Shown piece by piece: positions 12,856 to 24,762 of a stretch of DNA of 64,000 nucleotides (its first letter is position 1; every line of letters starts with the position of its first letter). The position numbers and the translations under genes were made by a program. This stretch comes from Amphirosellinia nigrospora (Eukaryota > Ascomycota > Sordariomycetes > Xylariales > Xylariaceae), in contig SCHM01000001.1 in assembly GCA_004123355.1 (NCBI GenBank), positions 12,844,193 to 12,908,192 of the forward strand, given 5' to 3'. The notes under the pieces are model-generated. The model did not search any database, had not been told where the DNA came from, and worked only from the letters and a program-made list of their open reading frames with translations.

Positions 12856-14148
12856 ATGCGTGGCGCGGCTCTTCCGCAATCATTGACCGCGCTGAAGCCC
12901 CTGGCTGCAATCTCCAGAACCGGCCTGTCGCAGTCCAGACAGGCACTAAACGGCATCGTCCACGGCAACGTCGCTCGCCATGCTAGTACCATCGAGCACT
13001 CGTCCGTACTGTCTCCGGGGTCGATCGAACCGGGCGTCATATTGAGGGGCTACTCCGGCAAGGAGTATACCATCCAAAATGTGCTCCAGGACAGACAGAA
13101 CCGCCAAGTGTACCTAGCCAGGTGAGCCAACACACTACATATCACGATATCTGACAGTCAGACTAATCAGAAATACCAGGGCGGATGAGAAGATGTTCGT
13201 ATTGAAGAGTCTCTTCGAGAAGGATTACAACTACTCGCTGCCCCTACAGCTGAGGTTCAACCAATCTCCGTACCTGAGGGCACTAAGGGACACTGTCCCC
13301 GAGCAGAATATGTTCGTCAACGAATATCTGACAGACCATCTCCTCAACTTCGCCTTCAAGGATGTTCCTCTGGCAACACACAAGCGGATTCTTCGGGACA
13401 CTTTGCGAGGTCTAGCTACCTTGCATTCCCAGAACATCGCTCATCTTGGTAAGCCAACCCCGAGCGTCCTTTTTATAGGAACGTCGGTCTGACTTTATAA
13501 CCAGACGTCAAAGCCAATAATATCATGATCGATTACCGGGAGACACCTGAGGGCATCGCCGTGGACCGAGTTCAACTGTCAGACCTAGAGGACTCTACCC
13601 ACATCCCACCAGGACAGGCTCTTAGCGGACTTCAAGTCGGCAACCAGTTATGGCGGAGTCCCGAGGCGCACGTTCAGGGGCAGTAGGCAAGCCATCGGAT
13701 ATCTTCTCCCTGGCGATAGTCGTACGTCTTTCTAGCGCACCACCCCGCAACAAATTTTGTATCCTGTATACTAACATTTGGCATAGTTTATCTTCCTCCG
13801 TCTGCGCAACGTCATATTTCTCGCCGACGGCGACAGCAAGATCGACCCAACGACCGATATTCTGAGACGCCAAATCTCTTACTTCGCGAACTGGAACGAC
13901 TTCGATGGGTTTCTGAAGTATCTTGGTCGACAACACCCTGGTCGGCTGATTTCCGGCGGATGGCCGACTCATTCGACGATAAGAACCCGCGACAGCCTTT
14001 TGCTCTCTGGAAGAGCGACCTCCTCGACGATGGTTTTAAGGATCTCATCGGCGAGATGACGAGATTCGATCCCCGCAAGAGGATCACGGCCCAGGAAGCA
14101 TTGGACCACCCTTGCGCGGACGTGGCAGATGAACAAGATGATGCCTAA
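12856..14148 (+). CDS. protein-kinase-like domain protein (two frame breaks)
   Basis: Exons 12856-13121, 13180-13448, 13505-13721 and 13787-14148. The first 50 residues are rich in Arg, Ser, Ala and Leu and lack acidic residues, like a mitochondrial presequence (inference). The rest follows a kinase fold: MFVLKSL holds the VAIK-type lysine, HLDVKANNIMID is the catalytic loop with its Asp, Lys and Asn, and LWRSPEAH is the APE-type segment; RKRITAQEALDHP closes the C-lobe. The DFG position reads SDLED, so the metal-binding Asp may be retained in an altered motif. Frame breaks lie at 13681-13685 and about 13935-13937 (a C run), each one base short; with them added the CDS is 1116 nt (371 aa). 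It belongs to the expanded kinase-like families of filamentous fungi; substrate unknown. Confidence 0.75.
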
Positions 14149-15249
14149 TGGAAAGTTCGAAAGAAACAACAAAAACACAAGCGATGGTTTGATTTAGCGT
14201 TTTTTTTTTTACTTTGTGGGCTTTGCTTTTTTGCCCTTTCAGCACAGGCGTAATATGGATGGGAAATCATTAGACTTGGGACAACGGGAAGATCGAAAAA
14301 AGATCTCGAGAGAAAAAAAAAGAGGACACAAAGTCTGATAGACCTGGTTAAGCAACAGACCGAACTGGACCGGATCTGATTGGCACCGATAGATATAGAT
14401 GTTAGACGCATAGATGCGCAGACGGCATGCTATGCATGTTTAATTCTAATTGCTACAAGAAACCGCCCATGGGCGCATATATCTACTACTCTCAAGCCAA
14501 TATTTCATGCTCGTGATAACATTGAAACACCTCTCATAGTGCTTTGTTTAAGTCCATGCGAAGTAAGATATCAACAGGATGGCCTGTGCGGTCGACCGTA
14601 AGATGCAGCAATCCCGTAATGATAGCTGGCAGCAAACCAACCAACTCTACCCCCTCCAAACGAGCAGCATTCACGGCTTCGATCGACTCTTACGTCAATT
14701 CTAAGTTTCGATTTGACTATTTCTCATTAACTCGAAAGTCAAAGCCTACGCTGATGAAATGACGCGTTGTAGATACTACTGATGGTCCCTGTTGTAGATC
14801 AGGGTCCATATGAATTGCCGCTACTTCCTTAGAAGGGCCCCTATGGCATCACACAACGTCATGGTCAAACATGGAAGGAAGATGAACTACCGCGAAAAAA
14901 CAGAACACCCAAAACTCCCACTTGTGAATTACATCAATGTTCTTGCGAAACCTGCCTATACAACAATCTGTACACACCTAACCCCGCCTCAACATTTCTA
15001 TAGGTACCACAACCGCAGACAATACCGCCGAGGTAGATGAGTTCCCCTGCCGAAGGGTCCGACGTACTGGTTCAGAACCAGTTGAAAAAAAAAAACCCCA
15101 TTACACCAAACTAATTCTGTTACATATGACGCCACAAGGAAAATTCCTACGGAACACCGGCCGAGCTAGCAAATTTATCCGACAGTACGGATACCTACCT
15201 ACCTAGTACGCACCAAAAATGAATCGGACAGAGAAAAAAATTGAACGTA
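14149..15249. other. intergenic, no supported gene
   Basis: About 1.1 kb between the kinase-like gene and the tRNA. No domain-bearing ORF. Short A and T runs only. Confidence 0.45.
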
Positions 15250-15320
15250 TGCATCAGCCGTGAATCGAACACGGGGCCCATCGATGGCAACGATGGATTT
15301 TACCACTAAACCACTGATGC
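15250..15320 (-). tRNA. tRNA-Gly (anticodon GCC)
   Basis: Reading the minus strand, a 7-bp acceptor stem (GCATCAG with CTGATGC) closes a 71-nt cloverleaf with discriminator base A. The D arm contains GGTTTAGTGGTAAAA, the anticodon stem is CATCG/CGATG around the loop TTGCCAT (anticodon GCC), and the T arm is CCGTG-TTCGATT-CACGG. All stems pair fully and there is no intron. This is the standard eukaryotic cytoplasmic tRNA-Gly(GCC) form. Confidence 0.95.
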
Positions 15321-17074
15321 TGATTGGTCAACAGATATCAGGATAGTGGTTGAACGGCCTCTTGACTCGGAGTCATCAACTGTTGACAAGGAGCGCTGAA
15401 ACCGGAGATCGAGACTAAACTAAACGTCAGTGGCAAATATGGCCGGCCCGTAGCGTTCAGGATAGATCGGGGCCCACATTAGATAAGGTACCTATGTATT
15501 CTGCGGCAATCCATGTTTGTTTGAAGATCACCGTCGTGCCAGAGACCGAGACAAAACCGAGAGCAATGGTTACTTTGAGCAATACTGCTTTGAGGTAGTG
15601 TAAGATGGCGGGCACAGGCATCGGGAGGGGAGGAGGAAACTCGCCGAGGGGCGCACACGATTCCGGGCTTGTCTCCTCGAGATTACGCTCGCGCGGGGTA
15701 GTTTAGAATCTCTCCTCCGGTTTCCTTTCGACTGGGAAGCGAATTCATTCATTCCCGGTCGGCATCACATCTCGCTCGATTTGGCAGGTAAGTGGACCGA
15801 GTCTATGCGGTGCGACGAGGTTCAAACCGGTCTTTTGGGAGGGTTTGTCGTAGTGTTGACTTCGCTGCCGTTGTCGAAAAGAACAAACACACCTTAGACC
15901 CAGAGACGGTCACGGTTGCCATGAAGTGAGTTTAATTTTTTTTAAATTGTTGAGCGATTTCTGACCCTTTGTTTGGCAGACAAGCAGAGCATCAGAGTCC
16001 CGCCGAATGGAAAGGAGCGAGCCTGAGTGCTCGAGTATGCAGGTTCGATTCCTGCTGCATAAGACGAATGATTCAGAAGAAAATAAGAGACATTGAGGAT
16101 ATCTTAATCGAAAAGGAATCCCCAGGAGCAGAACGTCATCCTGAGGAAAGGAAGAAGGCTTTTGACCTTCGCCCGGAGATATTGGAGCCGCTTATACGGT
16201 TTCAATAGCTGATAGAATGAGAAGTACTGCAGGGCGAAATTCATGTTTGACTAATAAAAATCTCATGCTCCCCTAAGGTCATGCCCCCGTATCAATTGCC
16301 ATTGATATTTATAAATAAAATTTTTATACATATATAAGAGACCGCCATGTTATAAAAAAATAGGCAAGATAAAAAAAAAGTAGAAACGATAATAAAGTTA
16401 GATAAGAAAAATTATAAATTGTGATTATCCGGAAGCTAGCTCGACGATATTCGAGCCTTATCCGAAACCAAAATTTAGCTTAACCGGACGATATTACGGC
16501 TAGGAAACAACGTTATTCGGATTAAAATAAGTAAATGTAGTAAAGGTGTAGAGGCTCAATCAATGGGTATCCGCCATATCCCTTCAGATCCATGTCGAAC
16601 GATGAAATCACCCCGAACCTATCTATAGTAATGCACACTCTTAATCACCTGGCCGTCCTTGTTGATTTCGAGTACGGAATAGTGTGATTGTGGGTCGGAC
16701 ATGCATGTGGACAAATGCTCTTAGCACCCTACGCGTCACCGTAGTTGTGACCATAACCTCCTCCTTCCTGCTTTATCTCATTCTTGAGAGTATAGTCCAC
16801 GACACGCGCAATGATGCGCTGGGGGTACCGGTAGCAGAGGATCGGGACTCTTCGTAGGTCTTTGAGCTCAGATGAGCGGCCCAGAACTACCCACTAGGTA
16901 GTCCCTCGACTACTACTGTTGCTCCAGGTATATACCAAGCTCATTAGGTATTTCACACATATCGAAAGAGCTACCAACCCTTCGATTTTAACATATATAT
17001 GAGATTAACTAGTCGTAGTATCACGTTATTGAGCATGGCGCTCTATTAACCGCGTAAGAATGATATTCGTGTAT
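15321..17074. other. intergenic with an AT-rich segment
   Basis: No supported gene in 1.75 kb. Positions 16240-16560 are strongly AT-rich with many A runs and TATA-like stretches, possibly an old, mutated repeat. A T-arm-like motif occurs at 16037-16053 without the rest of a tRNA. Confidence 0.45.
16240..16560. repeat. AT-rich island, possible degraded repeat
   Basis: A sharp drop in GC content with long A runs and a stretch rich in TTAT/TAAA words stands out from the flanks. Such islands in ascomycetes often mark transposon remnants altered by repeat-induced mutation. No terminal repeat or coding remnant was recognised, so the origin is inference. Confidence 0.3.
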
Positions 17075-18755
17075 CTAAGCAGCATGTACGCAGCCCGAGA
17101 CTCTTAACCAGCGCCCATTATCCCGTCTCCAAGCAGTGATATCGCATCTACCAGCCTCATTCCCAACCTCCAGTTCAATATCATGCAACATATCCTCCTC
17201 CTTGACAAAGCCTTCATGGCGTCCGCTTTCTAAGCTCGCCTTCTCCTCCATATCCACGACCCATCGCGCCACACGGGCCAACATCTGCGTATCATGCACC
17301 GACGCTCCGTCGACTATTTCCAGAAGTTCAATGGCTCTCTTTCTAGTCGAGCTATCCTTACACTTCCACGCGGTGTAAAACAGCGGCTGCGCGATGGCGA
17401 TGTCGAGAGAATGACCGGGCTGCGGCTTCGTCGTAGCTGCGCGACTTCTTTTCTCTGCTACTAAAATATCTGCCGACATTTCGACGATGGAGGAGAATCT
17501 GGAAGCCTCGAAGCCGTGCTCTGATCCACTCAAGAGGTGGAGTTCGGCCATTTGGTGATGGATGAGGAGTATCTGAGTACAAGTCGTAGTTTCTACGTCG
17601 GCGGTGCTCCGTGCTTTGAGGGCGGAAAAGTGAGTATACCACGAGTCCAGTTGGCGTGATAGTCTTGATATATCTTGCGCTGAGGGTGCCGTATGAAGCC
17701 TATTAGGGTCCCCGGTACTAACTGATCTTCTTCGGTAGAGGGATTGAATCGCGCCGTTGATAGAACTTAGCGAATCCCGTGCTTCGCTGGCAGTCCTGAA
17801 GCCTGACATGGGCTGCAGATCTTGGATTGGCGCAGGAATATGACGAATCACTGACGAGAAGGATGGAGAATTTGCGTGGGAGTGAGAGGATATGCAGTGA
17901 AAAATGCGATACAGATCCGGCAAAGACCGAGATTCTCCAGTCGTGGAGTTTTCAGGGCTTTCGAATATCGATAGTGCACTATGAAGATGCATTTGTGCCA
18001 TATCGTCGCGCCCCTGGTAAGTCTCAACGACAGCGAAGATTAAACTGCCGACAAGGGCAAGCTCTCGGCTACGACATGAAGAACCAAGTCGTTTATTCAG
18101 CTCCCGGATGGCCTGGTTATACTTCCGCAGTGGATAGCTTGCTGGGTATCCTGTAAGGGACATCGATCTACCTGAGAAGCGGCTGGGGATCATGTCCCTA
18201 CCCAAGGCCCCGGCGGCAATTGTTCCGCTGGCATGGCTAAGAATCAGTAGTGGTATAAAATAATAACCTTGTTACCAGGGCCGACTTAGACTGGCCCGGG
18301 AATGGGGGACTTTCGAAACGTACTGCATGATAAAGGGTTCGGTGAGCGCAGCGGGTAATACGAAGGACTCCCATAAGTCAGTTCCCAGAGAGAGCGATAG
18401 CTCCTTGGCACACACGACCTTGAAATACTCAAAGTACCATAAGTCTACTAGATGCAGAGCAGGCGCGCTCCATAGCTGGCCCGCAAGCGACCAGGCTTCC
18501 GAATGGCCGGGATAGATCTGCCGGCGGAGAGGTTCCAACAGACCCTGGAAGTCGCACTTGCGACCCGTGCTCTTACACGGCGAACATGCTGGTTTTATCT
18601 CATCGCATTTCTTGTGTCTAATTCTAGTAACTTATGTTAGCTGATAGAGGAATCAAGATTGGGGCAACTCACTTGCAAGTCAAGCAGCCTGTCTTGACTT
18701 TATGGGCACCCTGGGCGCCTTTGCGCGGTTTCTTGGTTCCTCCCGATCTTGCCAT
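17075..18755 (-). CDS. Zn2Cys6 fungal transcription factor
   Basis: Intact three-exon gene on the minus strand: 18755-18673, 18623-18276, 18236-17075; 1593 nt, 530 aa. The N-terminus is basic and leads into a binuclear zinc cluster split by the first intron: CLTCKIRHKKC then CSPCKSTGRKC, six cysteines in the standard Cx2Cx6CxnCx2Cx6C spacing. The remainder resembles the fungal-specific transcription factor middle region, with helical segments and no other DNA-binding motif. It faces the NmrA-like gene across a 390-bp shared upstream region, and an FSH hydrolase and a Dal5-type permease lie just beyond, so it may be a pathway-specific regulator of that group (inference from context). Unlike many neighbours it has no frame break, and all introns have normal GT..AG ends. 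Confidence 0.85.
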
Positions 18756-19145
18756 TTCCCTTCAGTCATCTTCAAGCTTGAAAATGCCTGAGATGTCGCG
18801 CTCAAAGGGGTAGACTTCGGTGTCATGATCGATTATTAATAATGCAAGTTGGCAGAAGTCGACTAAGTGGATCTTTATTGAGTGCTAGCGGTCGTCTCAT
18901 TGGCTACTGCGTAAACTGAGACGATCATGCATTCACACCTTTATCTGTAAGTATGCGGTCGGTTGTATTTTAAGTATCTCATTATTGGGAAGTCGTGGGG
19001 GCTATGAAGGGATAGGCGAATCTGGCCGTGTATAAATAATCGTCTGTCTTCGATGGCATCTGTATATCTAGACATCATCTTCCATTCCGATTATCCTCTT
19101 ATCAACTGCTAAAATATCCGAGCTATCCGTTCCCTTTTCCCCATC
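18756..19145. promoter_or_regulatory. divergent promoter region between Zn2Cys6 regulator and NmrA-like gene
   Basis: A 390-bp shared upstream region. TATAAATA at 19031-19038 lies about 110 bases before the NmrA-like start. A direct CGG-T-CGG pair at 18956-18962 is the kind of half-site pair bound by Zn2Cys6 proteins. That it is a target of the adjacent regulator is inference. Confidence 0.4.
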
Positions 19146-20397
19146 ATGACTAAACTACTGACGGTATTTGGCGCAACTGGCCAGCAAGGCGGTGCTCTCC
19201 TCAACTATATCCTTGAGAACCCAACACTGTTCGCCGATTTCCGTTTAAGAGGAGTGACACGAGATTCAACCAAGCCGGCTGCGGTAGCTCTGAGAGAAAA
19301 AGGGGTTCATATAGTCGAGGTAATCGGCCCCCAGGATCTCGCTGAAGAGAACCTGTACTTAGACCTTTAGGGATTCATGTTGACGTAAAAGCTGATAGGC
19401 CGATCTCAACATCCCTCTACGTTGACGAAAGCGGTTGCTGGCTCTCACGCTGTCTTCGCAATCACCAACTGTAAGAGCTCGCTCTTCTACATGTCTTTTT
19501 AGAAACGCGAAACTAAGTTCGGTGTTTTAGATTGGGAGGAAGCTTCGGCCACAGTTGAAATATCCCAAGTCAGTTACTACAGTTTATGCCTCAACGGGCG
19601 TACTTCTACTCTTGCGACTCTTGCAAACTCTTGAAATCATAGGCAATATTTAGCTTTAGTAGAAGAAAAATACTGACTAGACTGTCATATAAGGGAAAGG
19701 CAATCGCAGATGCGGCGGTCGCAGCAGGCGTAAATCAGATCATCTGGTCCTCTCTCCGAAGCGTCTCAGAAATCACCGGCGGCAAGATCACTACCATGAA
19801 ACATTTCGAGAGCAAAGCGGAAGTAGAGAGGTATATCCGTACGCTGGACATCAAGAGCATGTTCTTCATGCCTGGCTGGTTCATGCAGAACCACTTGACC
19901 GCCATGAGGCCTAGACTGGTGCGTAAACAAAGTCTCACATGGAGTCACTGGTTGGAGGATTTCTGACCGGTGCGCAGGGAGATGACGGCACATACGTCTT
20001 GTCGCAACCCTTTGGGCCTGCTACCAGGCTTCCTCTCATCGATATTCAGGACACGGGGAAGTTTATTGCCCCTGCACTGCTCAACCCGGAACGCTATCAC
20101 GGGAAACGGTTTGCCTGTGCTACGGCGTTTTATTCTCTTGACGAGATGGCTGATACTTGGACGAAAGTAACGGGTAAGAAGGTCAGGATGAACCAACCAG
20201 CTACTGTAGCTGAGTACACTGGACTCTCGGAGGAACAGAAAAAAGAGACAGGCGCGGCTGGGCTTCTCGCTGAGTATGGTTACTATGGGCCGACTGGTGA
20301 TGACGACTTGGCTTGGACCATTGAACAAGTCAATGGCAAACTTAAGACGTGGGAGGAGTTCGTGCTCGAGAACGAGCCATGGTTCTTGTCAGCGTAG
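19146..20397 (+). CDS. NmrA-like family NAD(P)-binding protein (one frame break)
   Basis: Atypical short-chain dehydrogenase fold, NmrA-like/HSCARG family. Exons 19146-19319, 19399-19470, 19531-19568, 19694-19918 and 19978-20397. The N-terminal VFGATGQQGGALL is the Rossmann glycine motif (GxxGxxG). Further family marks are AVFAITNYWEE, QIIWSSL and the hydrophobic FFMPGWFMQN. The usual catalytic Tyr-xxx-Lys of classical dehydrogenases is not evident, as expected for this family, whose members often sense NAD(P)H redox state. The exon 3 donor is GTCAGT, a weaker form. One base seems missing near 19410-19413 (between DLN and PSTLTK); adding it gives 930 nt (309 aa), the usual length. It sits divergent from a Zn2Cys6 regulator, suggesting coregulation (inference). 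Confidence 0.85.
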
Positions 20398-20673
20398 CGA
20401 ACCTGCAAGGGACATGACTATAATGGCTCCTCATCTCACCGCTATCACTAGAAAGGCTTAGAGGGCGCATTCAATGGACTGCCGTCTAAGCCTAGAGAAG
20501 GCAGCGAGCGATGGAATGTGGCGCCCAAACGCATCAAGAAGTAATATTCGGTAGAAAGCCATATCTATTTCATGCAAACCCGCCAAAACGCCATATCCTC
20601 TCTTATCCAATCGTGTCATGAACACGATAAAGAACTATACTCTTTCCTCTGTCCTCTAGTAGTGAAATACATC

Positions 20674-21503
20674 CTACAATGCGCCAGTCTCCTCCGCGAT
20701 CTCAATAATGGCGTCCACTACCGGTTGGACATCAGTGGCCTTGAGACCACCCGATGGCCGCCATCCCACTGCACGAGCCTTGTACAGGCGGGATCCGAAT
20801 ACTGCTCATAGAGCTCCTGGTGCAAGTGCAATCCGGGTCGGTAAGACCGTGGACATGATGGACGGCAGACGCAAGACATGTCTCTCACTCGCCATCTCCA
20901 TGAGGCCGGGGGCCCATCGAGGCCGATGTCAGAGGGGTTGCTCAACAACGGGACTTGAAGACGCCAGGCTCGAGATTCACCAACGGCGCGGTCCAGCGGC
21001 GCGACGGCGATTTCCAGCCGTCGTAGATCCCATCGTCGCCCCATCCCCGTTTCGTTGCGGGTCCGCCTTTTCGTCGTCGTTGTTGTTGTCCGCCCGGCGC
21101 AGCGCGCGCTGCTGTTGTCGGAAGAGCATGCTCACGGCCAGCTTGGCGCCCTGGCTGAAGCCCAGAAGCCCGACCCACGGCCCGTCGGCGCCCTCGGCGT
21201 CGTCGGCGTCCATGGCCTCCCTGATCACGCGGTCGAGGTCGCGCACGGCCACCTCGTCCTCGAGCGGCTCGTGCGTCGGCAGCCAGCGCATCCACCGCTT
21301 GAACGGCCCGTCGCTCGCGTACACGGATGCGACGTCAGGCCCCGGGGCCGACGCGTAGGGCGCCTCGGCGTAGGCGAGGCGGAAGTGCGGCTCCAGGTAG
21401 CGCGAGAGCACGCGGCATTGCGCGCGGAAGATGCGCGCGTTGGTGCCGCCCCATGCAGGCAGAGGATGCGCGGGAGGTGCAGGGTTGTGTCGGTGCTAAC
21501 CAT
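20674..21503 (-). CDS. FSH-type serine hydrolase (several frame breaks)
   Basis: Family of serine hydrolases (FSH1) with an alpha/beta-hydrolase fold, related to Fsh1/ovarian-cancer-gene-2 proteins. On the minus strand the start ATG at 21503 leads to LPRILCLHG; after one inferred base in a G run (near 21451) the frame continues RIFRAQCRVLSRYLEPHF, then LLGFSQGA with the nucleophile Ser in GxSxG. Towards the C-terminus, VHGLTDPGLH-like sequence (the acid-bearing segment) and QWDGGHRV with the catalytic His can be read after further small shifts. The stop is at 20674-20676. Total span is 830 nt, about 276 aa, as expected for a single-exon FSH protein. At least five one-base shifts are needed; the central GC-rich part is very uncertain. 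Hydrolases of this family often accompany metabolic gene clusters. Confidence 0.75.
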
Positions 21504-22384
21504 GGTTTCGGTCGACTAAGTTTTTGGAGATTTGGGTGGCTGAGAGAAGCGGGGTAGGATGGAGATGGGGATGGGAATAAGAAACGGCGAGGAGCGTGCA
21601 GACTATGGCCTCGCAATGCTGACTCCAGTGTTGTGATTAAGTGAGCGAGTGAGCGGGCGAGTGATTACGGACCTAGTTTGGGACGGTCGCTCATGACGGT
21701 CGTGTTGTCGACCATGAAACTGTGTAATCGATCAAAACGGCCCGCGAAGTAACGTCGGTAAATAAATAAATCACGCTTGTGGGCGTATATAGTTTATTTA
21801 AATTATCGTCCAACTTGAAAGTGTATAATACAGGTTGTAGGCGTATACATAACACGCACCTAACATCTCATCTCTTCGGATAAAATCCTATAAGTGAGAA
21901 TAGGGAGTGAGAGAAACGTAGGCTTATCGGCAAGACAAGCCAATCACAAGATGTCTTGATCCTAAAAGAATCTCCGGATTTCGCCAACTTCTGCTTTATT
22001 TTAGTAAGCGGAAAGCAGCTCGTGGACCTCTTATACGCCGATGACTCCGGTGGGAGCTGATTTTTCACATGTCATTGAACCGAGACATTCGACCTTTTCG
22101 TACCTGCATCTGCATACATGTACCTTAAAATCTTCAGCGCCCTCGTTGTCTCAGGCTACGCCCGCTGCATGCGGATATTGACATTTGGAGAGGGAATGGA
22201 GTCCCTGACATGAGTTGGAATTCAGGATTGACAGTTGTGGTCTTTTGCGCAAGCGAACACATTGGATATTCTTCAGCTAACTGCAGCCGGTCGCAATGCA
22301 AGGTCTTATCATTGCAGCGATCGATCCATCGCAATATGTATATAAATGAGCCATTCATTCCCTTCACTTTCTTCCACTACTCAA
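21504..22384. other. intergenic, no supported gene
   Basis: About 880 bases between the 5' end of the hydrolase and the 3' end of the permease. No recognisable gene or repeat. Confidence 0.45.
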
Positions 22385-24762
22385 TCAATGCCTAAACCGG
22401 AAATCTAATCTCTTGTTACCCTCATCAGTCGTCGAGGAGAGATACTCTAACTGCTCTTCCGCCGTCATCGCCTCCCACTTTATATCGCGCTGCCTGTTCC
22501 TATACATGTAGTAAAACTTAGTTAACACGTAAATGACGATATTCGCGCCTAATATGGCCAGCAGCTGCTTGTTCCCGCGATGGTAGTACGGCGCGTCGTC
22601 CTCGCGGTAGATGTTGGACCCGATGATCGCCGAGGCTTGCACGAAGATGTTGTACAGCGCCGCGGACACAGCTCGTAGTCGGACCGAGTTGGAGTTCCTC
22701 GAGGCCCAGCTGACTTGGATGGCATGTGCTTTTCCTTGTGTTAGTTACGGCACTACGAGGGAACGGATTGCGATGTTCGACGCACCGAGCGGGTAGCCCA
22801 GAAGGAGGGTTGTGAGGGACCATTGCAGCCATCTATTGGTATTCTCAAGATCTGTCACGGCTAGCCAAACCAAAAATGGGAGTGCCTTATATTTCAATTG
22901 TTAGTGACTATCACTTCATGGCAATTTATGAGGTGTTCGTTGCAACACTAATGGCACGCGGAACAAAGTCACTCGCCCTGCTTATCCCTAGACGTGCCGC
23001 GCAAGGCGATGCGAGGGTCGAAGGAAATCACATACCCATATCTGGCCAAGAAGTGCAGTCAAAGACAACTCTCCGATATACTCGGCAAGAAACGTGAGGC
23101 CCAAAAGTGTGATCACTAAACAATTTAGTCAGTGTCCTGAACAAAACATGGCTCGCATCAACATACCGTGCAACGCGGCGGCTGGAATAGCTATGAGATT
23201 AGTCTGCAACGTGGTGAAATTCAACGATCTAAGCACTAAGGTGAAGTAGTTCGCAGGAGGCGTGACAGGAATTTGATGAGTTAACCGATGATGTATAACG
23301 GCCTATTGTCGATTAAAGTTAGCGAATGACATGGCTATACCACGCAGTCTCTTATCCTTACCAGAGATCAAAATCCGTGAGACACTTCCAAAGCAACCGA
23401 GCGTAATTGGCTCTCGGTTATGCATATCGCTTTTGCTCGGGTCTTCTCGAATGATGCGGTTCACCATGATCGTCTCTTCCCGTTCGTTGAACCAGCCCGC
23501 CTTGCCGCGAAACCAACTGGCCGTCTGGCATGGCCCGGCAGGAGGAGAACGAAGGAGAAGAGCCCGATAAGCATGGTAAGGAGGCCCTAAATATCAGTTT
23601 GAGCGAAGGCGCAGAAGCAAGGGCATTATGATCTCACCTCCACCAAGAACAACCACCTCCAACCGGCATATCCCAAACGTCCTCGCAGCTCCAAGAGCCC
23701 GACCCCTATAAGGTTGGCGACGATTTGACCTGTGGCCCCTGCGCCCCAAAAGAATCCGAGGCGAACAGTCGTCTCGTTATGCTTATAGAAGTAGGATAAG
23801 TATAGGATGATCTAAATATGGTAAAACTATGAGTAGTCATTCATGGCTTCGGGCTACATACGACTCACATTAGGGATGAAACCTCCTTGCAATATCCCCA
23901 GAAGTGCGCGGGTAGCCAAGAATGAGCTTTTCCCGCTCAGCCCGAATTGGGCCGCCGTCACAAGACTCCACAGGGTGAGCTGTATGGGAATCATCCGGTC
24001 AGGGCCGATGCGTTTAGAGAGGAGTTGGGCCGGCAGCTCGGCAACAAGAAACGCCGCTTTGAAGACCGTGTTTCCCATGTTATAATCTATCTTGATGTTA
24101 ACCAGCGTCTATCAGATATGAAAATAATACACACCATTTGTTGAAAGTTTTAAGTCACCGAGAAAATTATCCGCCAAAGCTACGATGAGGTTCATACGAT
24201 CAAACTCCAGAGCACTAACATATCGTCAGTATACGTTTTGAGCAATCGCCGAGCGTATCATGAAGCGGAATTCGCTCTCATGTTATAAATGCCGGGCCGA
24301 TGCATGTCAAGGGTGCTCATACGTACACTGCCATGATACAAACCCAGATCATGATACGTGCATCAATTTTCCGAATGACAAGATACTCCTCGGCCCAGGT
24401 CCAACGAGCTCGCGGGTCAAACCGGTGGTAATTCTCCCTATCGCTGTGGTTAGACTTGACAGAAGAACTTCAACGACGCGAAACACGAACCAATCATGTC
24501 GAGGGTGATATTTCTCGGCGGTGTCAGGGTCATCGAAGACACTGGGCTATCATCTCATTTAGCTTTATGTTCTAGTTGCTAAGACGGAGTCCGAACATAC
24601 CTGTGTTGCGATCACCTCTTTATCAATGTCTCTAATCCGCGGGAACATAAGCCGTGCCTCCTCCCTCGGTGCTCCTAGAGTGGGTATGTCGTCAATCGGG
24701 CTTGCCCGCGCCTCTAGAGTCTCCTTTTTCTCGGGAATTCTGTGAACGAGGACGGTCGCCAT
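22385..24762 (-). CDS. MFS permease, Dal5/allantoate-type anion:cation symporter
   Basis: Twelve-helix major facilitator of the anion:cation symporter group (yeast Dal5, Tna1 relatives), plasma membrane. Eleven exons are inferred on the minus strand: 24762-24601, 24546-24491, 24437-24327, 24214-24135, 24086-23869, 23811-23638, 23586-23362, 23302-23167, 23115-23036, 22885-22786, 22734-22385. Landmarks are [20 protein letters not shown] before helix 1, [20 protein letters not shown], the loop before helix 5 with [23 protein letters not shown], and the C-terminal [16 protein letters not shown] that is diagnostic for the Dal5 group. Two or three one-base losses are needed (near 23500 and in 23285-23302); with three bases added the CDS is 1695 nt (564 aa). 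Substrates in the group are small anions such as allantoate, nicotinate or vitamins; the actual substrate is unknown. Small introns make exon limits approximate. Confidence 0.8.

Noticed and set aside
16037-16060. T-arm-like GCAGGTTCGATTCCTGC suggesting a tRNA
   Set aside because: No matching acceptor, D or anticodon stem was found upstream at tRNA distance.
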